Positions 1 to 7,883 of a DNA stretch of 15,619 nucleotides are shown here, piece by piece. The stretch is from positions 1-15,619 of the forward strand of contig JALGZO010000183.1 in the NCBI GenBank assembly GCA_025774865.1. Direction: 5' to 3'. This stretch comes from a bacterium (GTDB lineage: Bacteria > ARS69). Every line of letters starts with the position of its first letter. Within the stretch, counting starts at the first letter, position 1. A program made the translations under genes and the position numbers. The notes under the pieces were generated by a model that had not been told where the DNA came from, did not search any database, and worked only from the letters and a program-made list of their open reading frames with translations.

Positions 1-10
1 GCTCCGCGTC

Positions 11-27
11 TGCCCGCCCCGCGGGCA
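11..27. other. GC-rich hairpin upstream of glyQ
   Basis: A perfect 7-bp inverted repeat (TGCCCGC / GCGGGCA) surrounds a CCC loop. It lies just before a -10-like element. No T-run follows (only CTTCC), so a classic intrinsic terminator is not supported. It could be the remnant stem of an upstream gene's terminator or simply a GC-rich palindrome. Confidence 0.4.
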
Positions 28-34
28 CTTCCGG

Positions 35-40
35 TATACT
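35..40 (+). promoter_or_regulatory. Possible -10 box of the glyQ promoter
   Basis: TATACT matches the sigma70 consensus TATAAT at five of six positions and is one of very few AT-rich hexamers in this region. No convincing -35 hexamer occurs 16-18 nt upstream, where the sequence is GC-rich. If used, transcription would begin near base 47 and leave a leader of about 40 nt. Confidence 0.35.
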
Positions 41-72
41 GCTCCGTTCCCGAGGCCCACGATCGTCCGGAT

Positions 73-84
73 CCTCCCCGGAGG
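73..84 (+). promoter_or_regulatory. glyQ ribosome binding site inside a short inverted repeat
   Basis: GGAGG at 80-84 lies 4 nt before the glyQ ATG. Its exact complement CCTCC lies at 73-77, separated by two C residues. A small stem, for example CCTC/GAGG with a 4-nt loop, could mask the ribosome binding site. The palindrome is seen directly; any regulatory effect is speculative. Confidence 0.5.
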
Positions 85-88
85 CCCC

Positions 89-970
89 ATGCTGACCCTG
101 CAAGAGATCATCCTCCGCCTCGAGCGGTTCTGGGAGGAGCAGGGCTGCATTCTGACCCAGCCGATCAACACCGAGGTCGGCGCGGGGACCTTCAACCCGA
201 ACACGTTCCTGCGGGCGCTGGGACCGGCCCCCTGGCGGGTGGCCTACGTCGAGCCCTCCCGCCGGCCGAAGGACGGTCGCTACGGCGAGAACCCGAATCG
301 GATCCAGGAGTTCTACCAGTACCAGGTCGTCCTGAAGCCTTCGCCCTCGGACGTGATGGACGTCTACCTCGACAGCCTCCGCTCCCTCGGCCTCGAGCTC
401 GAAAAGCATGACGTACGCTTCGTCGAAGACGACTGGGAGTCACCCACTCTGGGCGCCGCCGGACTCGGGTGGGAGGTCTGGCTCGACGGAATGGAGATCA
501 CGCAGTTCACGTACTTCCAGCAGGTCGGCGGCATCGAGTTGGATCCGATCTCGGTGGAGCTCACGTACGGGCTCGAGCGCATCGCCATGTACGTGCAGGG
601 GATCGATCACGTGAAGGACATCCGCTGGAACCGTGACTCCCTCTGGGGAGACGTGATGATGGAGCGGGAAAAAGACTTCTGCCGGTACAACTTCGACGAG
701 GCGAACGTCGATCTGCACTTCCGACTGTTCTCGGACTACGAGAGCGAAGCGAAGCGTCTCCTCGAGGCGGAACTCCTGTACCCCGCTTACGATTGCGTTC
801 TCAAGTGCTCACACTTCTTCAACCTGCTCGACGCGCGCGGCGCGATCAGCGTAACGGAGCGCGCGTCCTACATCGCACGCGTGCGGACGCTCGCGGTGAA
901 GTCGGCGCGGCTCGCTCTGAGCCGGGCGGAAGCGGTCCCGGCGGCCGTAGCCGGAGGCAACGGAGGATGA
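89..970 (+). CDS. glyQ: Glycine--tRNA ligase, alpha subunit
   Basis: This is the catalytic alpha subunit of the bacterial alpha2beta2 class II glycyl-tRNA synthetase, which activates glycine with ATP and charges tRNA-Gly in the cytoplasm. The 293-residue length fits the family (about 290-305). Hallmark family segments are present: the N-terminal region with [16 protein letters not shown], the [16 protein letters not shown] block, the VVLKPSPSD segment, a class II motif-3-like [12 protein letters not shown], and the C-terminal [15 protein letters not shown] signature. The ATG start is supported by GGAGG 4 nt upstream and by alignment of the N-terminus ([20 protein letters not shown]) with the family. 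The last 15 or so residues are Ala/Gly-rich and low in complexity. The stop overlaps the next gene's ATG as ATGA, and the partner glyS follows one small gene later, which confirms the identification. Confidence 0.98.
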   Translation: MLTLQEIILRLERFWEEQGCILTQPINTEVGAGTFNPNTFLRALGPAPWRVAYVEPSRRPKDGRYGENPNRIQEFYQYQVVLKPSPSDVMDVYLDSLRSLGLELEKHDVRFVEDDWESPTLGAAGLGWEVWLDGMEITQFTYFQQVGGIELDPISVELTYGLERIAMYVQGIDHVKDIRWNRDSLWGDVMMEREKDFCRYNFDEANVDLHFRLFSDYESEAKRLLEAELLYPAYDCVLKCSHFFNLLDARGAISVTERASYIARVRTLAVKSARLALSRAEAVPAAVAGGNGG

Positions 971-1233
971 TGAAAGTCGACATCCGGCACGATACGGAAC
1001 GCCAACGTTTCTCGGCTCTCGTCGATGGTCGCGAGTCTTATCTCGACTACGGCGTCGTCGACGATGAGACGCTCGAGTACCGCCGCACCTACACGCCGCC
1101 GGACCTTCGGGGGCGCGGCATCGGCCGGGAGACCGTCCGGACCGCTCTCGAGTGGGCCTCCGTCGAAGGCAAGCGCGTGATCCCGAGCTGCTCGTTCGTC
1201 CAAGCGCACATCGATCGGGAGACCGCGCGGTGA
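967..1233 (+). CDS. Small GNAT-like N-acetyltransferase (YjdJ/GTLF3B type)
   Basis: This is an 88-residue protein. The segment [13 protein letters not shown] (about residues 41-53) matches the acetyl-CoA pyrophosphate-binding motif of the short GCN5-like family (COG2388/PF14542). The later [12 protein letters not shown] (71-82) matches its conserved Cys-containing C-terminal strand and helix. These compact proteins resemble only the core of a GNAT fold and their substrates are mostly unknown. Two adjacent ATGs (967 and 970) are possible starts. GGAGG at 953-957 sits 9 nt before 967, and GGAGG at 962-966 sits 3 nt before 970. The first gives an exact ATGA overlap with glyQ, and the 3' end overlaps glyS as GTGA. 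Its position between the two synthetase subunits is unusual and suggests co-expression, not necessarily a shared function. Confidence 0.85.
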   Translation: MMKVDIRHDTERQRFSALVDGRESYLDYGVVDDETLEYRRTYTPPDLRGRGIGRETVRTALEWASVEGKRVIPSCSFVQAHIDRETAR

Positions 1234-3335
1234 AGCACCGGGACCTCGTCTACGAGATCGGCACCGAGGAAATCCCGGCGAGCTACCTGCCTCCGGCCGC
1301 GCGCCAGCTACGGGACGCCGCCGAGGCCTTCCTCCGAGAGAACCGACTGAAGGCTCGGAACGTCGAGACGCACGCGACGCCGCGAAGGCTCGTGCTATTC
1401 GTTCAAGGACTGCCGGTCGCGCAAGAGGATCGCACCGAGGAGGTCACCGGTCCGCCCTGGAAGGCCGCGTTCGACGCCGAGGGCAAGCCGACCCGGGCGG
1501 CGGAAGGATTCGCGCGCGGACGTGGGCTCTCGATCGACGATCTGCACGAAGTTCAGACGGAGAGGGGACCATACGTCGGCGCCACCGTCACGATCGAGGG
1601 CAGGCCGACGGGAGAGCTCCTGGCGTCCGCGCTGCCGGAGATCACGGGGCAGCTCGACTTCCCGAAGACCATGGTCTGGGGTCCCGCGCGCTTCGAGTTC
1701 GCCCGTCCGATTCGGTGGATCCTCGCGCTCTGGGACGGCGACATCATTCCGTTCGAGATCGAGGGCGTCGCGTCGGGGCGAACTACTTTCGGTCATCGCA
1801 TTCTGGCGAAGGGACCGTTTCGAGTGAAGAAAGCCTCCGACTACGAGGCTGCGCTCGCCAAGGGGCGAGTCGCGCTGCGCACCACCGATCGCGCGAGAAC
1901 GATCACCGAGCTTCTCGAAGAGACCGCGAAACAGGTGGGCGGCCACGTCGTCTCCGACCCCGGCCTCGTGGAGGAGGTGTCGTATCTCGTCGAATCCCCC
2001 TCCGTGTTCGCCAGCGACTTCGACGAGGAGTTTCTCGAACTCCCGGCCGCCGTCATCCGGACGGCGATGCGGGATCACCAACGTTATTTCGCGGTCGAAG
2101 GCGCGGACGGCGAGTTGCTCCCGCGCTTCCTGTGCGTCACGAACTCGTCGGCGGAGTCGGTCGAGCGGGTGAAGGACGGGAACCGCCGCGTGCTGCGCGC
2201 ACGCCTGGACGATGCCCGCTTCTACTGGAACGAGGATCTCAAGACGAAGCTCGTCGACAAGGTGCCGGAGCTCGGCGCGGTCGTCTGGCTCGACGGGTTC
2301 GGGTCGCTCGAAGACAAGACGAGGAGGATCGAGAAGCTGGCCGGTGGGCTCGCGGAGGTCGTGGCGCCGCAGGAGATGGACGCAGTAGCGCGGGCGGCGC
2401 TCCTCTCGAAGACGGACCTCGTGACCGAGATGATTCGCGACGGCAAGGAGTTCACGTCGCTCCAAGGCGTCATGGGTCGCGCGTACGCGCTCGAGAACGG
2501 CGAGCCGAAGGTGGTCGCGCTCGCGCTCGAAGAGCAGTACCGCCCGCGCTTCGCGGGCGACGGCCTGCCGTCGACCGGCGTCGGCGCGACGCTCGCGGTC
2601 GCCGATCGCCTCGACACGATGGTGGGAGTCTGGGCCGCCGGTCTCCGTCCGACCGGTTCGAAGGATCCCTTCGGTCTCCGCCGCGGCGCGCTCGGCGTCA
2701 TTCGAATTCTGCTCGACCGGGATCTCCGGCTCTCGGTGGGGGAGTTGGTGGAGCGCGCTGCCGACGGCTACGGTGATCGTCTCGAGGGTCGCGCGGAACT
2801 CGTGGAGGAGGTCAGCGAGTTCGTGCTCGACCGGCTCGCACAATACCTTTCCGACGAAGAGGGCATCGACGCCGACGTCGTCGCCGCCGTGGTCCCGTGG
2901 GCCGGCGGCAATCCAGTCGAGGCTCGGGCTCGCTGCGATGCGCTCGGGCGGTTGCGCTCCCAGAGCCGCGAGGACTTCGAAGCGCTCGCGGCGGGGTTCA
3001 AGCGCGCGAAGAACATCCTGAAGAAGGACCGTGCGGCGGGCCCGCCGTCCGAAAGTCTCCTCGTCGAGGCCGCGGAGCGCGACCTCTTCCATGCGTTCGC
3101 CTCGGTCGACCGGGACGTGACCGCGGCCGAGCGCGAGCAGCGGTACGGCGACGCCTTCGCCGGTCTCGCCCGGCTCCGCACTCCGATCGATACCTTCTTC
3201 GATTCGGTGATGGTCCTGACCGACGACGAGTCGTTGCGCGAGAACCGCCTTCGCCTGCTCGGTCGGATCGTGGATCGCGTGCAAGGACTCGCGGACCTGT
3301 CCCGCCTCGCGACCCGAGAAGAGACGAAGGTGTGA
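1230..3335 (+). CDS. glyS: Glycine--tRNA ligase, beta subunit
   Basis: This is the tRNA-binding beta subunit of the alpha2beta2 glycyl-tRNA synthetase. It has 701 residues, close to the usual 690 or so. The N-terminal EIGTEEIP (residues 9-16) is the family signature. Other conserved blocks are TPRRLVLFV, GPPWKAAF, KTMVWGPARFEFARPIRWIL, a HQRYF segment, NRRVLRARLDDARFYW, the HD-like region LLSKTDLVTEM (391-401), DRLDTMVG (459-466), GSKDPFGLRR (476-485), and the C-terminal DALR-like anticodon-binding part with FKRAKNILKK (590-599). The GTG start overlaps the upstream stop as GTGA and has GGGAG at 1217-1221, 8 nt upstream. A longer in-frame extension to 1152 would add residues unrelated to the family. 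The stop overlaps the GTG of the next gene in the same NTGA manner. Confidence 0.97.
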   Translation: MKHRDLVYEIGTEEIPASYLPPAARQLRDAAEAFLRENRLKARNVETHATPRRLVLFVQGLPVAQEDRTEEVTGPPWKAAFDAEGKPTRAAEGFARGRGLSIDDLHEVQTERGPYVGATVTIEGRPTGELLASALPEITGQLDFPKTMVWGPARFEFARPIRWILALWDGDIIPFEIEGVASGRTTFGHRILAKGPFRVKKASDYEAALAKGRVALRTTDRARTITELLEETAKQVGGHVVSDPGLVEEVSYLVESPSVFASDFDEEFLELPAAVIRTAMRDHQRYFAVEGADGELLPRFLCVTNSSAESVERVKDGNRRVLRARLDDARFYWNEDLKTKLVDKVPELGAVVWLDGFGSLEDKTRRIEKLAGGLAEVVAPQEMDAVARAALLSKTDLVTEMIRDGKEFTSLQGVMGRAYALENGEPKVVALALEEQYRPRFAGDGLPSTGVGATLAVADRLDTMVGVWAAGLRPTGSKDPFGLRRGALGVIRILLDRDLRLSVGELVERAADGYGDRLEGRAELVEEVSEFVLDRLAQYLSDEEGIDADVVAAVVPWAGGNPVEARARCDALGRLRSQSREDFEALAAGFKRAKNILKKDRAAGPPSESLLVEAAERDLFHAFASVDRDVTAAEREQRYGDAFAGLARLRTPIDTFFDSVMVLTDDESLRENRLRLLGRIVDRVQGLADLSRLATREETKV

Positions 3336-4681
3336 CGCCCAGGCTCGGCCTTGCCGTCACGGTCGTGAGTCTCGCCCTCGCCGGAGTCGTGGCCTGCGGC
3401 GGCGGCGACATCCGTCCCGACGACACCGGACGGGCATCGCGGTTCCTCATCATCGGCCTCGACGGCGGCGATTGGGATCGCGCGATTCCGCTGATGCGCC
3501 AGGGCAAGATGCCGCTGATGTCGCGTCTGGTCCGCACCGGGGTTCGGCGTACGTTACGCTCGCTCGAGCCGGAGCGGCTGTCGCCGACCATCTGGACGAC
3601 GGTCGCGACCGGCGTCCTTCCCGAGCGGCACGGCATTCACCATTTCGTGACCGACGACGGGGACGGGCTGCAGCCCGTCACGTCGAACCAGCGCCAGACG
3701 GCGGCGCTCTGGAACATCCTGTCGGCCCGCGATCGCACGGTCGGCGTCATCGGGTGGCTCGTGACCTGGCCGGCGGAGCCAGTGAACGGATACCTCGTGT
3801 CCTCTTACACACCGTATGTCTTCAACTGGGGTGCCGCGCGCCCCATCAAGGGCACACTCGTTGAAGGCGTTCCGAACCAGGTCTGGCCGCCCGACCTGCA
3901 GCCGACGCTCGAGCGCCTGAAGGTGCGACCGGAGGACGTGGCGATCGAGGAGCTCCGGGCTCGCTTCACCCATCGGGAGGTCCCGGAGTCTCCGGCCGAG
4001 GACGCGGCCGAGTCGTTGAAGGGAATGCGGTGGTCGTGGGCGACGGATCAGACGTACCGCCGCATCCACGAGCATCTCTCGCGCAACCCGCTCGGGGGCC
4101 GGCGACCGGAGGTGGAGCTCCTGTACCTCGCGTCGGTGGACGTGATCAGCCACCGCTTCTGGAAGTACATGGACCCGGACTCGTGGCGGCTGGGAGAGGT
4201 CTCGCCGATCGATGTGGCGCTCTTCGGTCAATCGGTCGAGAGCGCCTACCGATCCTTCGACGAAGTCATCGCGGGGACACTGGCGAGCGAGACGGACTCG
4301 GTTCGGGTACTGATCCTCTCCGACCACGGATTCCGAGACAACCGGGATCCGAAGCGGGCCACGAGCTCCGGCTGGCACCGTCCGGAGGGACTACTCCTGG
4401 CGGAAGGGCCGGGACTCCGGTCGGGTTCGGTTCTGCCGTCGGGGTCGGTGGTCGACGTTACTCCCACCGTCCTCTATGCTTTGGGGTTGCCGGTCGCCGA
4501 TGACATGGATGGGAGACCCGCCCTCGAGCTTTTCGACGACGATTTCCGGCGTGAGATGAAGCTCGATCGGATTCCCTCGTACGAACCGGAGGTCGTCCGT
4601 GCCCGCGTCGCCGCCCCCGTGGCGTCGCCGGTCGACGCGGAGATCCTGGCGCGGCTGAGATCGCTTGGCTATCTCGAGTAG
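3332..4681 (+). CDS. AlkP-superfamily phosphodiesterase lipoprotein 1
   Basis: This 449-residue exported enzyme belongs to the type I phosphodiesterase/nucleotide pyrophosphatase family (PF01663). The GTG start (GTGA overlap with glyS) gives an N-terminus with one Arg, a hydrophobic stretch and a lipobox ending VVAC (Cys22). This predicts signal peptidase II cleavage and membrane anchoring; +2 is Gly, so retention at the inner membrane is not indicated. The metal-site residues appear complete: D44 (GLDGGD), a Thr nucleophile at T90 (or T89) in WTTVATG, D270 and H274 (VDVISHRFW), D331-H332 (LSDHGF), and H349 (GWHRPEG). The C-terminal half has the family's DVTPTVLYALGL and DDMDGRP segments and ends RLRSLGYLE. 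The substrate is unknown; family chemistry is phosphodiester or phosphomonoester hydrolysis or transfer. It starts a block of envelope genes. Confidence 0.88.
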   Translation: MTPRLGLAVTVVSLALAGVVACGGGDIRPDDTGRASRFLIIGLDGGDWDRAIPLMRQGKMPLMSRLVRTGVRRTLRSLEPERLSPTIWTTVATGVLPERHGIHHFVTDDGDGLQPVTSNQRQTAALWNILSARDRTVGVIGWLVTWPAEPVNGYLVSSYTPYVFNWGAARPIKGTLVEGVPNQVWPPDLQPTLERLKVRPEDVAIEELRARFTHREVPESPAEDAAESLKGMRWSWATDQTYRRIHEHLSRNPLGGRRPEVELLYLASVDVISHRFWKYMDPDSWRLGEVSPIDVALFGQSVESAYRSFDEVIAGTLASETDSVRVLILSDHGFRDNRDPKRATSSGWHRPEGLLLAEGPGLRSGSVLPSGSVVDVTPTVLYALGLPVADDMDGRPALELFDDDFRREMKLDRIPSYEPEVVRARVAAPVASPVDAEILARLRSLGYLE

Positions 4682-6203
4682 AACGTCGCTCGTTCCGACG
4701 GGAGGTAATCAGATCACGATACCCGTTTTTGGGGGCGGTCTCCGGCCGTTTGCCACGCTCATTGCGCTGCTCTCGGTTGCGGCATGTGGTGGCGGCGGCA
4801 CCGGAGAGCAGGCGAGCCCGAGTGAAGCACCGGTTGAGGACCACACGCCGCCGGCGGAGCGGGGAACCTATCTGAATTTCGTGGCGCCGTCGGTGGTTCG
4901 CACCGGCGAGCCGCAGAAGGTCGAGCTGCGGGTCATCACGCAGGCGGGTCTTCCGCAATACGACTTCGAGGGCGCGTTCCGCATCGAGCCGTCTTCACCC
5001 CAGGTGGAGTTTCCGAAAAACGTCGTGATGGAGCCCACGAAGGAAGGGTCGCTCGTACTGCAGGGAGTCAAGTTCGGGGAGCGCGGCGTCCAGTTCCTCC
5101 GAGGGTCCGTGCCCGGAGACACCGTTCAACAGCTCGCGAACCCGATCGTCGTGATGGACGACCCCGAGTGGAACATCTACTGGGGTGACCTTAACGGGCA
5201 CTCGGATCTGAGCTCGGGAGTGCGCTCGCCAGGCCTGTACTACTGGTACGCGAAATCGGTCGCGCTGCTCGATTTCGTCGCGTTGACGGACAACGATCAC
5301 CTGGCAGATACCGACAAGGTCCTGGACGAAGAGACCTTCCGAGACCTGACCGAAGTCGTGACTGAGGCACACGAGCCGGGTCGGTTCGTCGCGCTGTCCG
5401 GCTTCGAGTGGTCGTCACGCGAGTACGGCAACCGGCTGGCCTTCCTCTCGGACACGCTGAGCGCGGTGCCGTCGGTCCGGTCCGGGGTCGACACGCCGGA
5501 GAAGCTCCGGGCGGCGCTTCCGACCGGTTCGGTGATCGCGCTGCCCCATCCGTCGGGATCCAAGGAGAACCCTCCCACGGACCCGGGAGCGGCAGGCCGC
5601 GGCTCCGAAGAGCTCGTCGAGATCTACTCGGCCGTCGGTCTCTTCGAGACCGGATCCACGCCGCGGGCCTCGACGCTCGAGACCCCGGGAGCGTTCGTGG
5701 TCGATCTCCTGCAAAAGGGGTTGCGTCCCGGGTTCATCGCGACATCCGACACTCGCTTGACGACGCCGGGGAATCCGCGCGGGTTCCCCTACGGTGACCT
5801 CCCGTACCCGGGTGGTCTGACGGCCGTCCTCGCGAAGGAGCTGACGCGCGAGGCCGTTCTCGAGGCGCTGCGAGCGCGTCGGTGCTACGCGACGACGGGA
5901 CTTCGATACCTCGTGGAGTTCACCGTCGACGGCAGTCAAATGGGCTCCGAGCTGAGCGTGCCGGTCGGACACCGGGCCGAAGTCTACGGGTCCCTCGGGT
6001 CGACCACGAACTGGATGCGAGTGGAAGTCGTGGGACCGAACGGCCCCGTGGCGACGCTCACCCCCGAGACCGACGCATCGGACGTCGTCGAGATCACTTA
6101 CACCACCGAGGCGATCACCGAGCCCACGTACCTCTACCTGCGTGGCGTCGACGAGCTCGGTGGGATGGCGTGGGCGAGTCCGATCACGTTGATTCCGGGA
6201 TAG
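4665..6203 (+). CDS. DUF3604/PHP-like lipoprotein
   Basis: From TTG 4665 this is 512 residues; from a rare ATC at 4713 it would be 496. A hydrophobic segment ends in SVAAC, with Cys41 from the TTG or Cys25 from the ATC. Gly-rich linker residues follow, as expected for a lipoprotein. About residues 65-170 look like a beta-rich, Ig-like N-terminal domain. The rest is a PHP-like fold of the DUF3604 type: GDLNGHS (174-180), LTDND (207-211), GFEWS (246-250), ALPHP (292-296), TSDTRL (360-365), then the typical GGLTAVLAKELTREAVLEAL and RRCYATTG. Three usual His ligands are replaced: N177, N210 and R364. H179, E248, H295 and D362 remain, so metal binding may be altered or lost. It sits between two AlkP genes, with the next gene 3 nt away. 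The reaction is unknown. TTG 4665 overlaps the upstream gene by 17 nt. Confidence 0.8.
   Translation: MAISSRTSLVPTGGNQITIPVFGGGLRPFATLIALLSVAACGGGGTGEQASPSEAPVEDHTPPAERGTYLNFVAPSVVRTGEPQKVELRVITQAGLPQYDFEGAFRIEPSSPQVEFPKNVVMEPTKEGSLVLQGVKFGERGVQFLRGSVPGDTVQQLANPIVVMDDPEWNIYWGDLNGHSDLSSGVRSPGLYYWYAKSVALLDFVALTDNDHLADTDKVLDEETFRDLTEVVTEAHEPGRFVALSGFEWSSREYGNRLAFLSDTLSAVPSVRSGVDTPEKLRAALPTGSVIALPHPSGSKENPPTDPGAAGRGSEELVEIYSAVGLFETGSTPRASTLETPGAFVVDLLQKGLRPGFIATSDTRLTTPGNPRGFPYGDLPYPGGLTAVLAKELTREAVLEALRARRCYATTGLRYLVEFTVDGSQMGSELSVPVGHRAEVYGSLGSTTNWMRVEVVGPNGPVATLTPETDASDVVEITYTTEAITEPTYLYLRGVDELGGMAWASPITLIPG
4701..4706 (+). promoter_or_regulatory. Strong Shine-Dalgarno bearing on the DUF3604 gene start
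   Basis: GGAGGT is the best SD match in this part of the window, yet no ATG, GTG or TTG lies at a normal distance behind it in the DUF3604 frame. The codons at suitable spacing are ATC (4713, 6 nt) and ACG (4716, 9 nt), with ATA (4719) farther away. Either a rare AUC or AUA start is used, a base is wrong in this copy, or the SD is fortuitous and the TTG at 4665 is the real start. Confidence 0.5.
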
Positions 6204-6206
6204 ATC

Positions 6207-7883
6207 ATGTCGCGGCGCGTGCTCGTGATCGCGCTCGATGGCGCGACCTTCGATCTGATCGGACCCTGGCTTCGCGACGGCAGCATGCCGAACCTCGAGC
6301 GTCTCCGTCGCGAGGGCGTCTCCGGCCAGCTCCGTTCCATCACACCGCCGGTGACCGCTCCCGCCTGGTGTTCGTTCATGACGGGGAAGAACGCAGGCAA
6401 GCACGGCGTCTTCGAGTTTCTCATGCGCGAGCCCGGGAGCTTCGAGGAAGTGCCCGTCACGTCGCAGCAACGGGTGGGGCGGACGCTCTGGCAGATTCTC
6501 GGCGATGCGGCACACAAGGTCCTGGTGGTCGGCGTTCCCGTCACGTACCCGCCCCAGCGGGTCAACGGCAACCTCATCGCGGATTTCCTCACGCCGATGG
6601 GCGATCGGCAGTTCACGTACCCGCCGAACCTCTTGGGCGAGGTGGAAGAAGCGACGGGTCCGTACGAGCTCTATCACGTGGAGGTCTATCGCAAGGGGAA
6701 GGGGCAGATCGTTCTCGACGAGCTCGATCGCGTCCTCGACGCGAATCGCCGCGCGAACCTATGGCTTCTCGAGAACAAACCCTGGGACTTCGCGATGCTG
6801 CACGTGTGGGGAACCGACCGGTACGGCCACGAGTTGTGGCACGTGCTCGACACCAGTCATCCGATGCACGACCAGGCGGAAGCGGCGATTCTTCGCGATC
6901 GATGCCTCGCGTACTGGCGTCGCGTGGACGAGACCGTGGGCGAGTGGATCGCCGCGGCCCCCGATGCAGCCACGGTGGTCCTCTCCGATCACGGCTTCGG
7001 TCCCATCCACCGGTTCCTCGTTCTGAACGTGTGGTTGTTGAACGTCGGGTTCCTGCGGCTGAAACGCAACGTCGCGACGTTCGTGAAGCGATCTCTCTTC
7101 GAGCTCGGCCTGTCGCCCGCCGCGGGCTACCGCTCCGCCATGAGGCTCGGTTTCGCCCGTATGCGACTGGCCACCGGGGTGGGGACGCGCTCGCGTCTCA
7201 TCCGCCGACTCAACCGGCTGTTCCTGTCTTTGGAGGACGTCGATTGGTCGCGGACGCGCGTCTATTCGAAGGGCAACTACGGACAGCTCTTCTTGAACCT
7301 GAAGGGTCGCGAGCCGCATGGCATCGTCGAGCCGGACGAAGCCGCGAACGTGGTCGAGGAGGTCGTCGCCGCGCTTCGACGCCTGGAAGATCCGGAGACC
7401 GGCGAGCCTCTCATCGGCGAGATCTGGACCCGGGACGATCTGTACTCGGGCCCGTTCGTGGGTCGCGCGCCGGATATCACTTTCCTACCGGCCGATATGC
7501 GAAACAAGGCGCTCGGCACCTTGGATTTCACGTCACACCGCTTCATCGAAGACGTCTATGGCAACTCGGGCGATCATCGCATGAACGGAATCTTCTTCAT
7601 GCGGGGGCAGGGAGTGAGGGAGGGGGTCGGCCTCGAAGGCGCGAATCTCGTCGACGTCGCGCCCACCGTGCTCCATTACCTCGGGGAAGCCATACCCTCC
7701 GACTTCGACGGACACGTTCTGACCGAGGCTTTCACGGACGCGGAGCTCGTGGCGAATCCGGTGCGGACCGTGGAGGTGTCCCCGACCGAGACGGGTGACG
7801 AATCGGGGCGCGAACGGGGGCTGACGAGCGAGGAGTCGAAAGAGATTCGCGAGCGGCTGAAAAGGATGGGCTACCTTGGGTGA
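6207..7883 (+). CDS. Cytoplasmic AlkP-superfamily enzyme 2 (COG3379-like)
   Basis: This 558-residue AlkP-superfamily protein has no signal peptide: the ATG start reads directly into the first core strand MSRRVLVIALDGA, so it is predicted to be cytosolic. Metal-site residues appear complete: D11, a nucleophile at S56 in AWCSFMTG (C55 precedes it), D204 and H208 (TDRYGHE), D261-H262 (LSDHGFG), and H457 (GDHRMNG). A basic, helix-rich insertion (about 270-345) leads into a block typical of COG3379 proteins, with VYSKGNYGQLFLNLKGREP and DPETGEPLI. The end has DVAPTVLHYLGEAIP, a DFDGHVL motif and the tail RLKRMGYLG. The start is 3 nt after the previous stop; the SD is weak (CGGGA). Family members are annotated as phosphodiesterases or nucleotide pyrophosphatases, but the substrate cannot be deduced. 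Unlike AlkP 1 and 3, it would act on a cytoplasmic compound or the inner face of the membrane. Confidence 0.87.
   Translation: MSRRVLVIALDGATFDLIGPWLRDGSMPNLERLRREGVSGQLRSITPPVTAPAWCSFMTGKNAGKHGVFEFLMREPGSFEEVPVTSQQRVGRTLWQILGDAAHKVLVVGVPVTYPPQRVNGNLIADFLTPMGDRQFTYPPNLLGEVEEATGPYELYHVEVYRKGKGQIVLDELDRVLDANRRANLWLLENKPWDFAMLHVWGTDRYGHELWHVLDTSHPMHDQAEAAILRDRCLAYWRRVDETVGEWIAAAPDAATVVLSDHGFGPIHRFLVLNVWLLNVGFLRLKRNVATFVKRSLFELGLSPAAGYRSAMRLGFARMRLATGVGTRSRLIRRLNRLFLSLEDVDWSRTRVYSKGNYGQLFLNLKGREPHGIVEPDEAANVVEEVVAALRRLEDPETGEPLIGEIWTRDDLYSGPFVGRAPDITFLPADMRNKALGTLDFTSHRFIEDVYGNSGDHRMNGIFFMRGQGVREGVGLEGANLVDVAPTVLHYLGEAIPSDFDGHVLTEAFTDAELVANPVRTVEVSPTETGDESGRERGLTSEESKEIRERLKRMGYLG
7862..7866 (+). 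promoter_or_regulatory. Ribosome binding site deciding the GT2 TTG start
   Basis: AAGGA lies 9 nt before TTG 7876, inside the end of the preceding gene. It favours TTG 7876 over the later in-frame GTGs (from 7918), which would begin inside the first core beta strand of the glycosyltransferase. Confidence 0.55.

Noticed and set aside
1-88. T-box or glycine riboswitch ahead of glyQ
   Set aside because: T-box control of glyQS is common in Firmicutes, but the 88 nt available are too short and show no T-box sequence, specifier stem or terminator. Sequence further upstream is not in the window.
793-966. Longer start for the small acetyltransferase at ATG 793
   Set aside because: The extra 58 residues overlap glyQ out of frame, are Arg-rich and do not belong to the family. 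Starts at 967/970 have SDs and the usual N-terminus.
1395-3284. Long open frame on the - strand opposite glyS (about 629 codons)
   Set aside because: It lies fully antisense to a strongly conserved gene, and its product is Arg/Glu/Asp-rich without family motifs. High-GC codon bias creates such shadows; the same holds for 5415-6677, 8577-10013 and 10982-12277 on the - strand.
2897-3331. Upstream in-frame extension of AlkP 1 into glyS
   Set aside because: The extension would bury the lipoprotein signal inside a 145-residue Arg-rich leader. GTG 3332 gives a proper signal peptide and a GTGA overlap. The same logic rejects extensions of the GT39-type gene to 8298 and of the yfhO-like gene to 9602.
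4726-4735. T5G5 run as a programmed frameshift or phase-variable tract
   Set aside because: Five-base runs are short for slippage, and the reading frame on both sides is consistent with one continuous lipoprotein signal. It is kept only as a possible sequencing-error spot near the ambiguous start.
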